A stretch of DNA of 64,000 nt, taken from assembly GCA_928212115.1 (NCBI GenBank), contig CAKMRJ010005523.1:240468068-240532067 (forward strand), given 5' to 3'. Positions 11,546-23,001 of the stretch are shown piece by piece; position 1 is the first letter of the stretch; the number at the start of each line of letters is the position of its first letter. The translations under genes were made by a program, and so were the position numbers. The notes below the pieces were generated by a model. That model had not been told where the DNA came from and ran no database searches. It worked only from the letters and a program-made list of their open reading frames with translations. Source of the stretch: Lactuca virosa. Lineage: Eukaryota > Streptophyta > Magnoliopsida > Asterales > Asteraceae.

Positions 11546-12997
11546 CTGAAAAAAAGAAAAAGAACAAGTTTAGATTAGATAAGAGTCCTTAATATAACAC
11601 CCAAATTAAATATTAAAACCAGGACCCAACAAAATATTTTACAATTCGGAAGAGGGATGCCGTAATCCAATTGCAAAATATTTGAAGGTAGGTAAATGGC
11701 GATTTACCAAGTTCCACCATGAAAAACAAAATTGATTATTAAGTTTTAAATTGGATTGAAATTTCTAGATTCTTTTGAGATTCATTGAACTTTCAATGGC
11801 ATGTTTAAATCTCGATTATGCCCTTTAAGTTTTTGAATGGGATACTGAGGATCATAAACAAGGTGTGAATAACCATGCAAATTGCTTGGTAGTCTTGCTG
11901 TCACTTGTCACCTAATCAATGTGCCGGTTAACCACACACACTCCATTGATCTATGACAAACATTAAGCTACCCTTTTCCATCTTTGTTATTCCCAAATTA
12001 GTGTGCCGGTTAACCACACACGCTCCACTAACGACTTGACAAGGTGCAAAGTGCAATTTCATGGAATAGCACCATTTCACATTTTTCCTAAAGTAATAAG
12101 ATTGGGAATTTAATAAACATTTAGTTACTTTTATAATTATCATTATACTTATAACGAGAATTAATGTCCTATCCTACCCGTTCGGCTAACGACCCTCCAC
12201 CAGTCAAAAAAGCGGTTGGTGAGAGTGGACACCCATTAAACCACCATTTTATAGGCAGTAACCTTATACCCCCTTATAGACCGGCTTCGTGAATGAGGCC
12301 TACTAACGGTAAGACTGACTTGTCTTATACATATATATAATTATTAAACTTATAATATTATAATAGTATAAGGGTTGAATTTTAAACTTTTAAAATTATA
12401 AGGTTTGGCATTAAATGTTTCATAAGTGAGACTTTACAAATTCCAAAACTTGAGGGCAAGTTTTGTAACTCTTCAAAACTTTTGGTTTCCATAACTTATG
12501 AAAACTTATGAGTTTTAATGTTCATGAATGAGACTTTTCATATAACTTGAGGACAAGTTACAAAACTCACTTCAAGAACAATTTAGATCAATTTTATCTA
12601 ACAACATTATCATATAATTTACCATTTATCTAATCTAACTCATATAGAAAGGCAATTCATATCAAATAATACAAATAATCATCTTATTATCTTAAAATTT
12701 GACAATTGTCATTTAATTGGAAGAGGATCATCATTACCATATAAGAAAATATGAATTTTATGATACAAAACAGTTTGTGGTAATGATCCTAATCCAATTC
12801 TGACCAAAAACTCGAAATTCTGCAAACAGATGGTCCTACTCGACGAGTACATGAACGGGCTTGTTGAGTTGCCCCCTTTTGTGAGTGAACTCGTCGAGTC
12901 AGATCATTGGACTCGGCGATTTCATCAGTTAGATGCTAGAAAATCGATTTTTTTTAGATTTGAAAAACAACCAAGCATCAATATAACAGAAAACAAA
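11546..12997 (-). other. Leader of element B
   Basis: Non-coding, with homology to the leader of A between about 11570 and 12330. Close to the LTR (12830-12910) it carries three palindromic words of the type ACTCGTCGAGT, also seen in an unrelated LTR at 31.7-32.5 kb. The short plus-strand frame at 12830 is judged spurious. Confidence 0.6.
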
Positions 12998-13013
12998 CAT
13001 GGCTCTGATACCA
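12998..13013 (-). other. Primer-binding site of element B
   Basis: On the minus strand it reads TGGTATCAGAGCCATG, directly after the LTR end. It is a perfect match to the usual initiator tRNA-Met complement. Confidence 0.9.
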
Positions 13014-13014
13014 C

Positions 13015-13145
13015 TGATGGGTTTTAGGCACTATAACACTCCTATGGTGCACATGCAACCCAAGATGCTTTGGATCTATGTTTTCTCTAATTATACATGC
13101 AATTTCAATTTTCCAAAGCATACATCCTAACTAGCATACAATGGA

Positions 13146-13197
<52 letters not shown>

Positions 13198-13815
13198 ATC
13201 ATAAAAACCAAGTTAGATGAATACCTCTTGATGTAGTTGTAGTTCTTGGCCTTAGAAAGCTTTAGCACCTCAAGTGTGATGCTTCTAATGTGTCACAAAC
13301 ACCAAATGCAAGAGGAAACTTATGAGAAGAGGCTATATAGCTCAAAATCGGTTCTCACTCTCTTATAATGCATGAGCACCGATTTTAGGGGCTAGGGGGT
13401 TGCTTTTATAGTGTGGAAAAGATTAGGGTTTCATCCATGCAAACCCTAATGCACCATGACCCTTCATATTACTTAGGCTCCATGGGTTAAACCTTTTAGC
13501 CCATCCAAATAAACCATGGATCATTAGCCCATACTATAAGAATAATTGATTTACATAATCAGTCTCCGTAAACTTAATTAGTCTCTTTTGATCACTAAAT
13601 TAATTCCAAATTAATTCTTGATCAATACTAATTAAATAATATGATTTCTCAATTAATATATCATACTTATAATATATTAATAAATCATAAATAACCTCTT
13701 TCTCAAAAGTCCATCCTATCAATTTGCTCTTGTGAAGGCAACCCAAAAGGACCATGCTACTATCGGGTCAAGTACATACCAGTTATAGTTATGGGCTTAG
13801 ACACCTAATCCAACA
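13015..13815 (-). repeat. 5' LTR of element B
   Basis: 801 bp. In its own orientation it starts TGTTGGATTAGGTG and ends AACCCATCA. A TATA box (TATAAAAGCA) lies at 13410-13401 on the minus strand. It is closely related in sequence to the solo LTR at 20336-21134. A (TA)n tract of about 47 bp sits at 13149-13195. Confidence 0.9.
13149..13195. repeat. (AT)n microsatellite inside B's LTR
   Basis: An uninterrupted TA repeat of about 47 bp. A similar tract occurs in the related solo LTR at 20600-20643 but at a different point of the LTR, so the two probably arose independently. Confidence 0.9.
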
Positions 13816-14514
13816 TAGTCATCGATTCAAAGATCATTGAACCTCTAGAACTTCTTTACATTGACCTTTGTGGACCTTCGACTGTTGACATACTCAACAA
13901 AAAGAGGTACATCTTTGTCACTGTCGATGATTTTTCACAGTTTACTTGGGTTTACTTTCTTAGTCAGAAGTCTGAAACAACTCAAGTAATGATCGATTTC
14001 ATCAAGCACATTGAACTCAGTTTGAGGAAGAAAGTCAGAAAAATTAAAAGTGATAATGTATCAGAATTCAAGAAACATGTTCTTGATTCGTTTTTGGCTG
14101 ATCTAGGGATAATCTATAATTTTTCGTCTCCTTACACACCTGAACAAATTGGTGTTGTCGAAAGGAGAAACGGGTCACTATGCGAAGCAACGAGGACTAT
14201 GCTAACCTATGCGAATCTACCCCAATATCTATAGGCAGAAGCGGTTTCAACAACATGTTTCACTCAAAATCGATCATTTATTCATCGTCGTTTTAATATA
14301 ACCCCATATGAAATCATTAACAATCGAAAATCAAATGTGAAATTTTTCCATGTTTTTGGTTGCAAATGTTTTATCATGAATCTCAAAGATAACCTTTTGA
14401 AATTTTAGTCCAAAGCTGATGAGGGGATATTCTTGGGATATTCGATTAATTCAGTCGCATATCGGGTGTTAAACAAGAGAACAAGGAAGATTGAAGAAAC
14501 TTGCAATCTAACTT
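13816..14514 (+). pseudogene. Element C integrase core (5' truncated by element B)
   Basis: The frame resumes directly after B with LLHIDLCGPS (first catalytic Asp). It then has VDDFSQFTWVYF, IKSDNVSEF (second Asp) and GVVERRNGSL (catalytic Glu), so the D,D-35-E triad is complete. The C-terminal part follows (GCKCFIMN, GIFLGYS). Breaks are TAG codons after PQYL (14231-14234) and near 14408. The enzyme would join element cDNA to host DNA. Confidence 0.9.
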
Positions 14515-16311
14515 TTGATGATTACTATGTTAAGCGTGTCGAAAAGACTTTTGAACAAAATCCAATCCTCACATAAACAAATAATGAGTCAAAAATTGCC
14601 AATTCTTTCGATTTTTGATTATGACTTAATTTTTGGTGTTCGTGACAGGGCAATAGATGTAGAACTTCATGCTGATGATAATCAGATTCCTGAAGCATCA
14701 AAACATTCTGATGATTCAAAAATTACTCAGGAAGATGATGTTTCACATTCTACAACACACTCTCCAATTTATGTCGAAAGCCAACCGATGTTCCAAGGGG
14801 ATCAAGTGGAGGGGGATCACTTGAATTCGAATGATGATGTTGAGGGGGAGCATGGATGTTCAAATTATGATGTCGAGGGGGGATATCAACATTCTAATAC
14901 TATTTTCGAGGGGGAGCATCAAAATACAAATCCAATTGTCGAGGGGGAGCAAAATGGATTTATACCTACTAATTCCAATGACCAAACTGATGTTTTTCAT
15001 GATGTGACTGATAACGTGTCTGATACAGGTGAAGGTTTTGAACTGAATGAAATGTTCGAAGATGTACCTTTGGATTTCGATCCTGCATATCCACCTATGG
15101 ACAGTTGGACACGAAATCATCCTAAAGAGCAAATTCTTGGTGATCCTCAAGCTGGAATTTTAACAAGAGCTCATCTTCGTGCTAAAAATGAGGTACTAAA
15201 TGTGCATCAAGAATTTTGCATGTTTAATGTTTTCATTTCGAAAATAGAACCGAAATCAGTCAAGGCTGCTTTGGAAGATCCTGATTGGATTTTTTCCATG
15301 CAATCTGAACTTGCTGAATTCGAAAGAAACAAGGTTTGGAGACTAGTTCCAAAACCTAATGATGTCTCAGTTATAGGCTTAAAATGGATTTTTAAAAATA
15401 AAACTGACAAAGAAGGAAATTTGGTTCGAAACAAAGCAAGGTTGGTTGTTAAGGGATATTCACAACAAGAAGGTATTGACTATGATGAAACCTTTTCCCC
15501 TGTCGCGAGACTCGAGGTTGTTCGAATATTTCTTGCTTATGCAGAAAATAAAGACTTCGATGTTTATCAGATGGATGTCAAGTGCGCTTTTCTCAATGGA
15601 ATATTAGAAGAGACTGTGTATGTTGAACAACCACCAAGTTTTGTAAACGCTAAATTCCATGATCATTGTTATATTCTCGATAAAGTTGTTTATGGATTAA
15701 AACAAGCACCTCAAGCCTGGTATGCAACTCTTACCAATTTCTTGAAACTCTCGAAATTTAAACAAGGATATGTTGATCCCACTTTATTTCGAAAGAAATT
15801 GGAGGATCACTTGATGCTTGTTCAAATTTACGTAGATGATATTATTTTTGGTTCGACTGACCCTTCATTGTCTAGTGATTTTGAGCCTATGGTGAAAAGT
15901 CAATTCGAGATGAGTATGATGGGTAAGATCAATAATTTTCTGGGATTCAATATTCGTCAAAGCAGAGAAGGAATTTTCATCAATCAAGAGAAGTATTCTG
16001 ATAATCTGCTTGAGAAGTTTGGAATAATGAATAGTTCGAAATTGCGAGTACCAATGGCAGTCGGCACACGCTTAGGGCCTTCGTTGGACAAGCCTGCTGT
16101 CGATATTACTTTGTACAGGAGCATGATTGGTTCGTTGTTATACTTAACTGCTAGTCGACCTGACATTATGTTTGTTGTTTGTAATTATGCCAGGTACCAG
16201 TCGAATCCCAGGGAACCCCGTCTAACAGTTGTAAAGAATATATTTCGATATCTCAAATGGACAGTGTCGTTGGGTTTATGGTACCCTTCGAAGATAGGTT
16301 TCTTCATTTAG
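14515..16311 (+). pseudogene. Element C reverse transcriptase with N-terminal repeat linker
   Basis: A 598-codon open frame, the longest in the window. About the first 210 residues form an acidic linker that contains four 11-residue repeats. The reverse transcriptase follows, with KVWRLVPKP, GLKWIFKNK, DYDETFSPVARLE, MDVKCAFLNG, YGLKQAPQAWY and the catalytic YVDD box (YVDDIIFGS). The frame ends at a TAG just before the RNase H domain. The first codon is only the first Met after an upstream stop; the frame belongs to the gag-pol polyprotein. Confidence 0.92.
14809..14940 (+). repeat. 33-bp coding minisatellite, four units
   Basis: Four adjacent 33-bp units each begin with GAGGGGG (14809, 14842, 14875, 14908), with a fifth partial unit at 14941. 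Each encodes 11 residues beginning with EG, the second unit being EGEHGCSNYDV. The repeat lies in the linker between integrase and reverse transcriptase, where length is tolerated, and keeps the frame. Confidence 0.95.
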
Positions 16312-16800
16312 GCATTTTCCGATGCATATCTTGGTGGGTGTCAACTTCACGAAAAAAGCAGTAGTGGTGGATGTCAACTTTTTGGACGGGAAGCTTGTTA
16401 GCTGGCAATCAAAGAAACAAACTTGTGTTTCGATTTCCATAGCAGAAGTAGAACATGTTGCTACTGCAGCTTGCACTTCTCAAGTCATCTAGATACAAAG
16501 TCAACTTCGTGATTATGTAATCAACATGAAAACGAAACCTTTGTATTGCGATTCACAAAGTAGAATACGTATCTGCCATAATCTGGTGCAACATTCGAAG
16601 ACCAAGCATATAAAACCCTTCGCTATCATTTTATCAAGGATCATGTCGAGGATGGAAATATTGAGGTTCACTTTGTAAAAACAGCAGATCAACTTGCTGA
16701 CGTCTTTAACAAACCCTTGGATGAAAAGTATTTTCTAAGGATCTTGTCTGGATTAGGAATGTTTGATGCAACTGCTGTTCCAGCCTGTCTTCATCGTGAA
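16312..16800 (+). pseudogene. Element C RNase H
   Basis: After the TAG at 16309-16311 the frame resumes with FSDAYLGGCQ (the active-site Asp region). Frameshifts scatter the middle. TADQLADVF, KPLDEKYF and LSGLGM mark the end of copia RNase H near 16760. Several indels make it non-functional. Confidence 0.8.
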
Positions 16801-18640
16801 ATAACGAGGAGTCGAAATATCACTGAATGATTCAGAGGTTACTGGTCACTATTCAACGTTCGACATGCTTCATTTTCGACATCTCTCTGAATGATTCAGT
16901 ACTTCGTTGTCTCAGCATACTTGTTGTTTCAAAGTCCTATGTCTCAATGTCGATATCTTTCACTTCGATTGTCTGGTAACATTTTATTGTTTTTACTATT
17001 GTTTTTATAACTCAAAAATACCAAAAAGATTTTATTTCTTTTATTCGCATTTTTTTTAAAAAAAACCTAAAACTCCAAAAATATTTTTTTTCTTTCTTTT
17101 GTCTTTCAATTTCAAAAACAAAATTTCCAGATTGTTTTTCTTATTTTTGTATTTTTCATTTTAAAAACAAAAATCCAAATTTTTTTTTTGTGTTTTGTGT
17201 GCTTACAAATTGTCTGTGTAGTTTTCAATCGACATATTATGGTGGATATTGCTTCGTGACAACGGGGAAGGTATAATTTCAAATGTTTGCACTAGTTAGG
17301 TGTCCTTAGAAGCGTGTTGTTGTATGTTGACCTAAGCCTCATAGACTCAATGTGGTTCGAAGCCTTAATGGATCACTCCCTATGAGGGTTTCTTCCCAAT
17401 TAGGCTATATTCAAATTAGTCGACGAACTACCTTTCTCTTCTCTTTTTGAGTTAAGAGATTTCTACTTAGTCCATATCATTCGCAGAGGTATAGTGTGTT
17501 TCTTAACCAATATTTTTCATCAACTTAATTCTTCACAATTCACACACTTCACTTGCGTATCCTCGACATCTCTGGTATAAACCAATCAGAATGTAGATAC
17601 TACACAAGTCTGTGTTAATGATCTTGATTCATGAGTTCGTGATGATGGTGAAACCCAAAAAATTCCCAACTTATAAAGGAATTGATGGTGAACTTTAAGT
17701 TCAAGATTTTCACGAAACATTTGTTTCAGTACCTTTCTTCAATATTCAAAATTGTATTCATCTCATTTTACGTGATCTTGATAAGATGTTCTTTACCCAA
17801 GACATTTTTGCCCTACAGGATCCAATTCTTATTTTTTTGGAATATGATTTTTGTTTGAATATCAATTTGTATCCTTGTCACTTTAAAATTTTATCTTACC
17901 TTTGCTTGTCACTGACTACACTGGTCATACAGGTAATTTTGGTCATTGAATTCAGACTTATGTTAAGTTGTGATCATGAACAAAATTCAGCCTACCTTCG
18001 AAGCCTACATAAAAGAAGCCCTTCGATACTCCTTTACAAGTATTCGATTGTAGTTCACGGGATACCACACAAGCAGTTCGATATCTCTCTTGATATTGAA
18101 TGAAGTGATCTTTGCCTGGGATCCATCTGCTTTTACATCGAATGTTTATTTGATGTCACTTTATGCACATTTTTTTTTATCTTGGTTCCTACTATTTCTT
18201 TGGCACACATTTGCACAAGAAATCCTTGAGGTCTTGGGTACTACCAACTCAAACCTAGATTTCGCAAGTCTGGCTATGATTTCGTTTCTCATCCCAAAAG
18301 TGAATGATCCTTGCCTTGAAACGAAGGTTCGGTGACGGTTCTTGTCCTCTTGAGGTAAATGAAACGATTGATTGATGTGACAGTTTGGTTCTTCACGGTT
18401 TTTAAGGAAAAAGTGCTCATTACTTTTCAGGCGTGGCGACTTTTACGGCAACTAGTCCACTTTCCTAGGATACACGTGGCAGAATTTCGTTGAGAACTGT
18501 TTCAAATTCAAATGGTGTACTAAGTATAAAAGGAATTTGGGGGTCTCACATTAAAACTTTACGCATCCTGGTTGCAGATTTTCCCCAAAATTTTCTTTCC
18601 TTATACTTATCTATTCACACAAATCTCCAAAACCCTAACA
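16801..18640 (+). other. Spacer of element C between pol and the third ORF
   Basis: Non-coding, strongly T-rich at 16980-17200 with runs of T and the word TTTTTGT, then CGA-rich words (TTCGA, TCGAAA) typical of this element. A direct repeat of CTCTGAATGATTCAG-like words lies at 16825 and 16890. It may hold the acceptor or internal start for the third ORF; no evidence decides this. Confidence 0.5.
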
Positions 18641-20335
18641 ATGGCGGCAACCACTGCTCATGTTGATCCATCCTAAACTACTGATGAAGCCACATCTCAA
18701 CCCTTGTTGAAGATTCAGAGTTCTAATTATCGCATACAACCATATGTTTCCAAGTACCCAGAAGAGTTACAAATGCTGATCGTGGCTCTTAATCACTTTG
18801 TGCTTTCAACAGTCACAACTTCTTCTTTTTCAGTGCCAATGACATGGTTATCTTTGGCTGGTTACACTGCTATGTTCAACAAAACCTCCAAAGTTGTAAT
18901 GTTTCAACTTACGAATGAGATAAATTACAAGCTCACAAAGAAACACTTTGCCCAGATCATCAAACTTCTCAACGCTGGTCCGTTTTATGAAGTGAAGAAT
19001 GACCAGGTGATCCATATGTTCCACGAGATGGGTCATCAGCCACCACTCAGCAGAATCAGTCAGTTCAAGAAGTCATATTTTCCTTGTATCTGGAATTTTT
19101 CTCTTTGGAATTTTTCTTCGATGTCTCACAGGTCGAAGTGTTGGTCTTGACAAAGCCAAGTTGGAGATCTATGCCCTGATTGTTGGGTTATATTATGACT
19201 TAAATGTGGACAATGTTTCACAGCTATGGGAGGAGTTCGGAACTGGTATCTCCCACACCAATGTTGCAAATGGTGTTTCGTGTGCTAGGTACTGGAGTTT
19301 AATTCTTCAACACGTGTATAAGAAGGTAGGAATTCTTGTTCCATCTGATGTTCCAAAATTTGAGTTCACAATCTATCAACATCCAAAGACTGTTGAAGAT
19401 GACTCAGAGATTTTTCCTTATGTTGCAAGAATTCCGAATGCCATGCTTCGAAAGGTGGATCTGAGGAACCCAGTTCTTGTTGCTTACCTTTCAAAAATCA
19501 ACCCTGATGTGCAAATAGGGTTTTTTTTGCCTAAAGGATTTCAAGGTACCTCGTAACATGGTAAAGGCTCCAAGAAATCCACAAAGGTTGCTCAACCTAA
19601 ATCAGTACCTGAGGCAGTTAAGAAGGAGGTCACGAAGCCTGTTCAAGACCCTGTTGTTCAAGAAACTCAAAAGGAAATAATGCCTTTGAAAACAGGTGTT
19701 CTTAAAAGAAAAAAGAAGCCATCACACATACCTCTTCATTCACCAGAAAGGAAGCCTATTGTCGAAGAAGTTCCTGAGAAGTCTCTTTCGTCACCTAAGG
19801 AGGATTATGTGTCTAAGATCGGGAAGATTCACAAACCCCAAATCAATCGAAGGGGTGTTATCATCAGAGAAATTCCTGCTCCTATTTCTCCTGCTTCAAA
19901 GAAACGAAGAGCACATGCTATGGTTAAGAAAATCAAGAAGAAGAAGAAGCAATTGGAAGATCCATTGGATGAGGTTGTTCAAGAGACCGACTTCAAAGAT
20001 GATGGTACTCAATCTCCTCTTTGTCATGAAAATATTGGCTTCGCATCTCCTCCAAGGTACTCTCCAGTCAAGTCAACTTTCGAGGAGACTAGAAGTTTAG
20101 GTGGCTCTGTGAAAGTATCGAATATAGACACAACAACTCCTTTGGGTTATTTTTCAACCATTTCCATCCCTGAGCAGACTTTTGTCATACCACCCGAAGT
20201 TTTGATGGTTGAATCCGTTTCGGAGGAGGTTCTAACTTCAGGCATCCCTATGAACATATCTACTATGGACACAAACGTCAACATGGGTGATGGGACGTCG
20301 ACTTTCGAAGCACAAGGTAAACCTACTGTTCCAAT
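18641..20335 (+). pseudogene. Element C third ORF, part 1 (envelope-position protein)
   Basis: An ATG at 18641 (MAATTAHVDPS) begins the region; a TAA follows within a dozen codons. The next frames are 18704-19150, with NYRIQPYVSKYPEEL and HFAQIIKLLN; 19161-19556, with EIYALIVGLYYDLN and CARYWSLILQHVY; and 19680-20354, which is lysine- and proline-rich (KRKKKPSH, KKIKKKKKQ). They read as one decayed protein with a globular N-terminal domain and a basic, disordered middle. I do not recognise a named domain. The position after pol matches the envelope-like ORF of SIRE-type copia elements, but no fusion peptide or clear membrane segment is seen here. The last codons are overwritten by the solo LTR inserted at 20336. 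Confidence 0.65.
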
Positions 20336-20599
20336 TGTTGGATTAGGTGTCTAAGCCCATAACTATAATTGGTATGTACTTGACACGAGAGTAGCATGAT
20401 CCATTTGGGTTGCCTTCACCAGGACAATCTGATAGGATGGACTTTCGAGAAAAGGTTATTTATGATTTATTAATATATTATAAGTTCTAATATATTAATA
20501 TGAAATCATATGATTTAATTAGTATTCATCGAGAATTAATTTGGAATTAATTTAGTGATCAAAAGAGACTAATTAATGGTGACTAATTGTGTAAATTAG

Positions 20600-20646
<47 letters not shown>

Positions 20647-21134
20647 ATGGGCTTATGATACATGATGGACTAAGTTTATGGAAGAATCCATAAAGAATTA
20701 TCCCACTTGAATCATGGATAATGGATAATAAGCCCAAGAGTATGGATTAGGGTTTACCCATGACTATTGGATTCCTAACATATATATGGAGCACCCCTTT
20801 AGCCAAAATCATACATAAGAGTGATATACAAGAGTATGGACGATTTTGTGGTGGCTAACCTTTCTCTCATTTGTCTTCCAATTTTTCATGATGTTTGTGA
20901 CTTGTTTGAGGTGCAACACTTGAGGCACTAAGCTCATAAAAGGCCAATGTCTACAAGCTACAACAAAGAGGTAATCTTCTAACTCATTTCTATGATGTTT
21001 ATGTCAATTGTATGCTAGTTGTAGGCTTAATGCTTTGGAAACAATATTGCATGTATAGTTAGAGAAAACATAGATCCAAGTCATTTAGGGTTGTATGTGC
21101 ACCATAGGATGTTGTAGTATACCAAAACCCAACA
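20336..21134 (+). mobile_element. Solo copia LTR with 5-bp target duplication
   Basis: 799 bp, TGTTGGATTAGG at the start and CCAAAACCCAACA at the end, flanked by a perfect CCAAT duplicate (20331-20335 and 21135-21139). No primer-binding site or internal region follows, so it is a solo LTR left by LTR-LTR recombination. It is related to B's LTR but in the opposite orientation. A TATA-like word lies near 20781 and a (TA)n tract at 20600-20643. Confidence 0.95.
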
Positions 21135-21561
21135 CCAATATCATCTGTTCCAATTTCACTTGTTCTTTCATCCACAATCGAAACCACCATTATCGACACT
21201 TCTACTTCTTTACCACCATTTCATACACCCACTACTACTTCATTACATGCTTCCACTGTTTCACCTACCTACAACAATATCATCAATCAACCTATTACTT
21301 CCCTTTTCCCATCTCAATCAACTAAAGGTGAAAAATCAATTTCGGAGGCTGATCAAGATGAAGATGATGTCATGGTCTCGTTTGTTGACATTCAGTTCGA
21401 CCCTAAAGAGGAGAACATTCCAGATCGTATGTTGATGTCAGACAAGCAATTCATAATCTTGAACCACAAACTGAATTCTTTGTTACAGATTCAGGCTGAC
21501 ACAGGAAGTCGCAATACGATGTCGGGTATTGAGGTTGATGTGTTGTTGAAATCTCAAGAGC
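21135..21561 (+). pseudogene. Element C third ORF, part 2
   Basis: After the solo LTR the frame continues with a Ser/Thr/Pro-rich stretch and then an acidic segment (EADQDEDDVMVSFVDIQFD, MLMSDKQFIILNHKLNSLLQI). It is broken at 21562 by the CACTA element and resumes at 25195. The stretch looks disordered followed by the start of a helical region. Confidence 0.6.
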
Positions 21562-21574
21562 ATACACTACTACA

Positions 21575-21960
21575 AAAACACCCATTTACGACACGTAATG
21601 CGTGTCGTAAAACGCTAGACGACACGTAAATGCGTGTTAAGGAACGCCCTGTCATAACGAAAGACGACACGCTTTTACGTGTCGTCTATTTACGACACGC
21701 ATTTACGACGCGCAGTTACGACACACATTTACGACGCGCATTTACGACACACTTTGTGTGTCAAGGAAGGTCGTGTAATAAAGGAAGACGACACGCATTT
21801 GCGTGTCGTAACCTTACGACGCACGTTTAGAACACGCATTGCGTATCATTAAAGCCCCTGCCATAAATGAAGATGACACACATTTGCGTGTCATAAACAT
21901 CATCAACCATTTACAATATGCATTTACGACACGTCTTTACGATACTCATTTACGCATAAT
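21575..21960. repeat. Subterminal repeats of the CACTA element
   Basis: About 15 copies of ACGACACG or its complement CGTGTCGT lie in both orientations, linked by TTTACG/TTTGCG. At the other end (25090-25170) a few diverged copies remain (TGCGTATCGT, GCGTGTCAT). In CACTA elements such repeats are transposase binding sites; the role here is inferred from that. Confidence 0.85.
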
Positions 21961-22573
21961 ACAAAAATATGGAAACAAATATATACCAAAACAATCAATT
22001 TCATCCAATAACATCATGTCAAAAAATTGTAATACATTGATATTAAGGGGATCTGATTGGAGGATTTCCCTAACTATATAACCTAATACTACATTTGTGG
22101 CACACCTCCTTTAATGAAAAATGTTGCAAGAGGCTTACTTCCTGCTTCACTGTTTCTTCCTTATCTTCGTTTAACTTCTTTTCCTTCTTAACAAACATAA
22201 ATCTTGATTAGATTCATGTTGTGTTTATTAATATTCGGTTTTTGTGATTCCCAATAGGACGTATATATGAATGGATAGTAAGGGATTATATATGATCTCA
22301 ATGTATGATTCCCAATAGGACGTATATATGAATGGCTATGGTTGTTCTCAGTTAACTGAAATTTGCACTCCAACTCTCATATCAACCGTAAACCAGCTTC
22401 TTAATAGAAGAAGCATCAAGCTAAAAAAGCACCCCATGCTCTCAGCCTCTCACTATTACACGAAAAAATTAATCAACCTCCGCTGCAAATGCAAGATATA
22501 TAATCAACATCAATTAGAACATGACACTTTTATATGCACTCTTCATTACTTTATTTGTGTCAAGGAAAGATAA

Positions 22574-22612
<39 letters not shown>

Positions 22613-23001
22613 ATACATAATACATTAATACGTATAATTACCATATGACCAGACAATTCAAGTTAATTAGGATACATATTTGTGGAGATATGCCAGCCAT
22701 AGCCATCTGCAGAGAAGCATGTGAAGGAAGTTAAGATATATGAATACTAAAATGTAAAAGTAATTAATGAAAATCAATTTGGATATTGCAACAATATACT
22801 GAATAAAATATTTTAACAGAAAACTCTTCCAGATGTGCTTTCTCACATTTACTTATTCTTCATTTGGGTTAATATCCATAGGTTTCATTAGACTGAAAGC
22901 AAAAACACATATTAAGTTTAAAATCAACTAAAATGTGAGATAAAAGTATATGGATGATACATAGAAGAAGTAGAAAACTAGAAAGTATTTGGGTTGATAT
23001 C
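21961..23001. other. CACTA interior, unidentified part
   Basis: No gene recognised. It contains a (TA)n tract (22576-22609) and a 30-bp direct repeat of GATTCCCAATAGGACG with flanks at about 22250 and 22305. An 18-bp imperfect copy (22863-22880) matches a word at 22988-23005 beside the SnRK2 break. It may include the captured gene's intron or 3' flank, but nothing proves it. Confidence 0.4.

Larger units (their letters stand above)
1..13815 (-). mobile_element. Element B: Ty1/copia retrotransposon, 3' part beyond the left edge
   Basis: Element B reads on the minus strand in the order LTR (13015-13815), primer-binding site, leader, gag, protease, integrase, reverse transcriptase and RNase H. 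It is split by element A at 165-7764. The coding region is recognisable throughout but carries many stops and frameshifts. It is itself inserted in the integrase of element C: the sequence right of 13815 resumes C's reading frame. The left LTR and the matching target duplicate are outside the window; the expected 5-bp duplicate is TAGTC (13816-13820). Confidence 0.9.

Noticed and set aside
13989..14234. Separate small gene upstream of the reverse transcriptase
   Set aside because: It is the central part of C's integrase, cut by stop codons, not a separate gene.
14860..15150. Minus-strand ORF opposite the reverse transcriptase linker
   Set aside because: Shadow of the sense frame and its 33-bp repeat.
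19696..20100. 134-codon ORF overlapping the third ORF of element C in another frame
   Set aside because: Out-of-frame shadow of the Lys/Pro-rich segment; the low-complexity composition keeps both frames open.
21575..21960. Regularly spaced short repeats resembling a CRISPR array
   Set aside because: Units are in both orientations with irregular spacing, lie next to a CACTA terminus in a plant genome, and fit subterminal transposase sites.
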